Below are positions 63,378 to 64,000 of a stretch of DNA of 64,000 nucleotides, piece by piece. This DNA is from Deinandra increscens subsp. villosa. Lineage: Eukaryota > Streptophyta > Magnoliopsida > Asterales > Asteraceae. The translations under genes were made by a program, and so were the position numbers. How positions within the stretch are numbered: the stretch's first letter is position 1; every line of letters starts with the position of its first letter. The DNA lies in NCBI GenBank assembly GCA_039602395.1, contig JBCNJP010000013.1:27315993-27379992 (forward strand), in the 5' to 3' direction. The notes beneath the pieces were generated by a model that saw only the letters and a program-made list of their open reading frames with translations, did not search any database and was not told where the DNA came from.

Positions 63378-64000
63378 TTAATAAAACAAAATGGGCTTCT
63401 TTATTGAATAAATCCTTGAAATTACATTGAAATGAAATACGAATCGGGTACAATAGAAATGGATAAACCATGGATGTTACACAAAACTCGTATTTTCAAC
63501 ATCTTTTCACCTGAAAACACAAATAAACTCAAATCCAAGCACAAACCCATGTAAATTTTGCAAACTTTGCGTCTTCCATGATAAACTTTGAGTTTTGAAC
63601 TCTTTAATGGCGGTTTAAGCTTTTAAGGAAAAAAACCTTGAAGTAGTGTAGAAATTACGACAAAGAGGCGATGGCACAATGAGGGAGGTCGGTGAACGTT
63701 GACAGTGGCAACGGTGATGTGGTGATGGTTAGAGGCGGCATGTGGCGGTGAGTAGGTGGTGAACGGAGGTGACAAATGAAGGCGAAGGTGTGATGGTCGG
63801 GAGTGGCAGGAGGTGGTGATGTGGTGGTTGGCAATGTAGAGCGGCGGAGATGAGAGGAGAGGGAAGGAGAGAGCGACGACTGAAACAAGGGGGAGACCAA
63901 CTACTTGACCTAGGTCAAGTTTTTCTAATAATTTACACCTTTGGTCCATCCACTTGATAAGAAGGCCACACTCCACACAAACTTCTTCCTAACAAATTAT
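63378..64000. other. Right flank, unassigned
   Basis: 63378-63640 is AT-rich and resembles LTR or 3' UTR sequence (CTTCTTTATTGAATAAA). From 63660 to 63870 it is GGTGGTGATGTGG-like low-complexity sequence, whose open frames (117 and 81 codons, minus strand) are His/Pro/Ser-rich with no family resemblance. No gene is supported. Confidence 0.4.

Noticed and set aside
63623..63976. Minus-strand frames of 117 and 81 codons at the right edge
   Set aside because: They translate a GGTGGTGATGTGG-type low-complexity tract; no homology recognised.

Overview
The window is nuclear DNA from a flowering plant and consists almost entirely of transposable elements. Composition is AT-rich, spliced gene fragments have plant-type GT..AG introns, and every recognisable protein belongs to a plant TE family or is a fragment of a plant gene. 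One CACTA-borne gene resembles a protein family I recall as expanded in Asteraceae (Tanacetum, Artemisia), so a daisy-family genome is my best guess; this rests on memory, not a search. I see no intact ordinary host gene, no rRNA gene, no canonical tRNA gene and no CRISPR array.

Layout. 1-3266: minus-strand PIF/Harbinger DNA transposon, left end outside the window, with a two-exon DDE transposase and a frameshifted Myb/SANT ORF1. 3383-6177: insertion of the 5' half of an L1-like LINE, bounded by a 15-bp target duplication, with the A-tail on the side opposite to the LINE coding sense. 6178-14640: AT-rich DNA with captured gene fragments (one clearly copper amine oxidase), tandem duplications, a SINE-like tRNA promoter, a MITE and several Helitron-like terminal hairpins. 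14653-19172: LTR element with 268-bp LTRs and degraded coding content. 19173-22606: mostly unassigned.

22607-63377 is a nested cluster about 40.8 kb long. The host is a minus-strand Ty3/gypsy chromovirus (Tekay/Del-like) with LTRs of about 2.5-2.6 kb and a broken gag-pol. Four elements interrupt it. (a) 23938-30456 in its 3' LTR: a very young LTR element whose two 358-bp LTRs look identical; it encodes an intact 1119-aa copia-type Gag and no pol. (b) 33407-51229 in its RNase H: a 17.8-kb CACTA element, inside which (c) a second 5.3-kb CACTA element sits at 35588-40890. (d) 54893-60719 beside its primer-binding site: an older, opposite-strand relative of element (a).

Most interesting signal. 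The two Gag-only elements share about 1.7 kb of non-coding DNA between gag and the 3' LTR that looks better conserved than gag itself. It contains three consecutive stem-loops (25111-25349 minus strand; 59329-59567 plus strand). Each has a differently sequenced but complementary outer stem, a common core, and an inner stem capped by a GNRA tetraloop. Pairing is kept while bases change between units and between copies, which points to a selected RNA structure. An inferred role is packaging or trans-mobilisation of an RNA that encodes only Gag.
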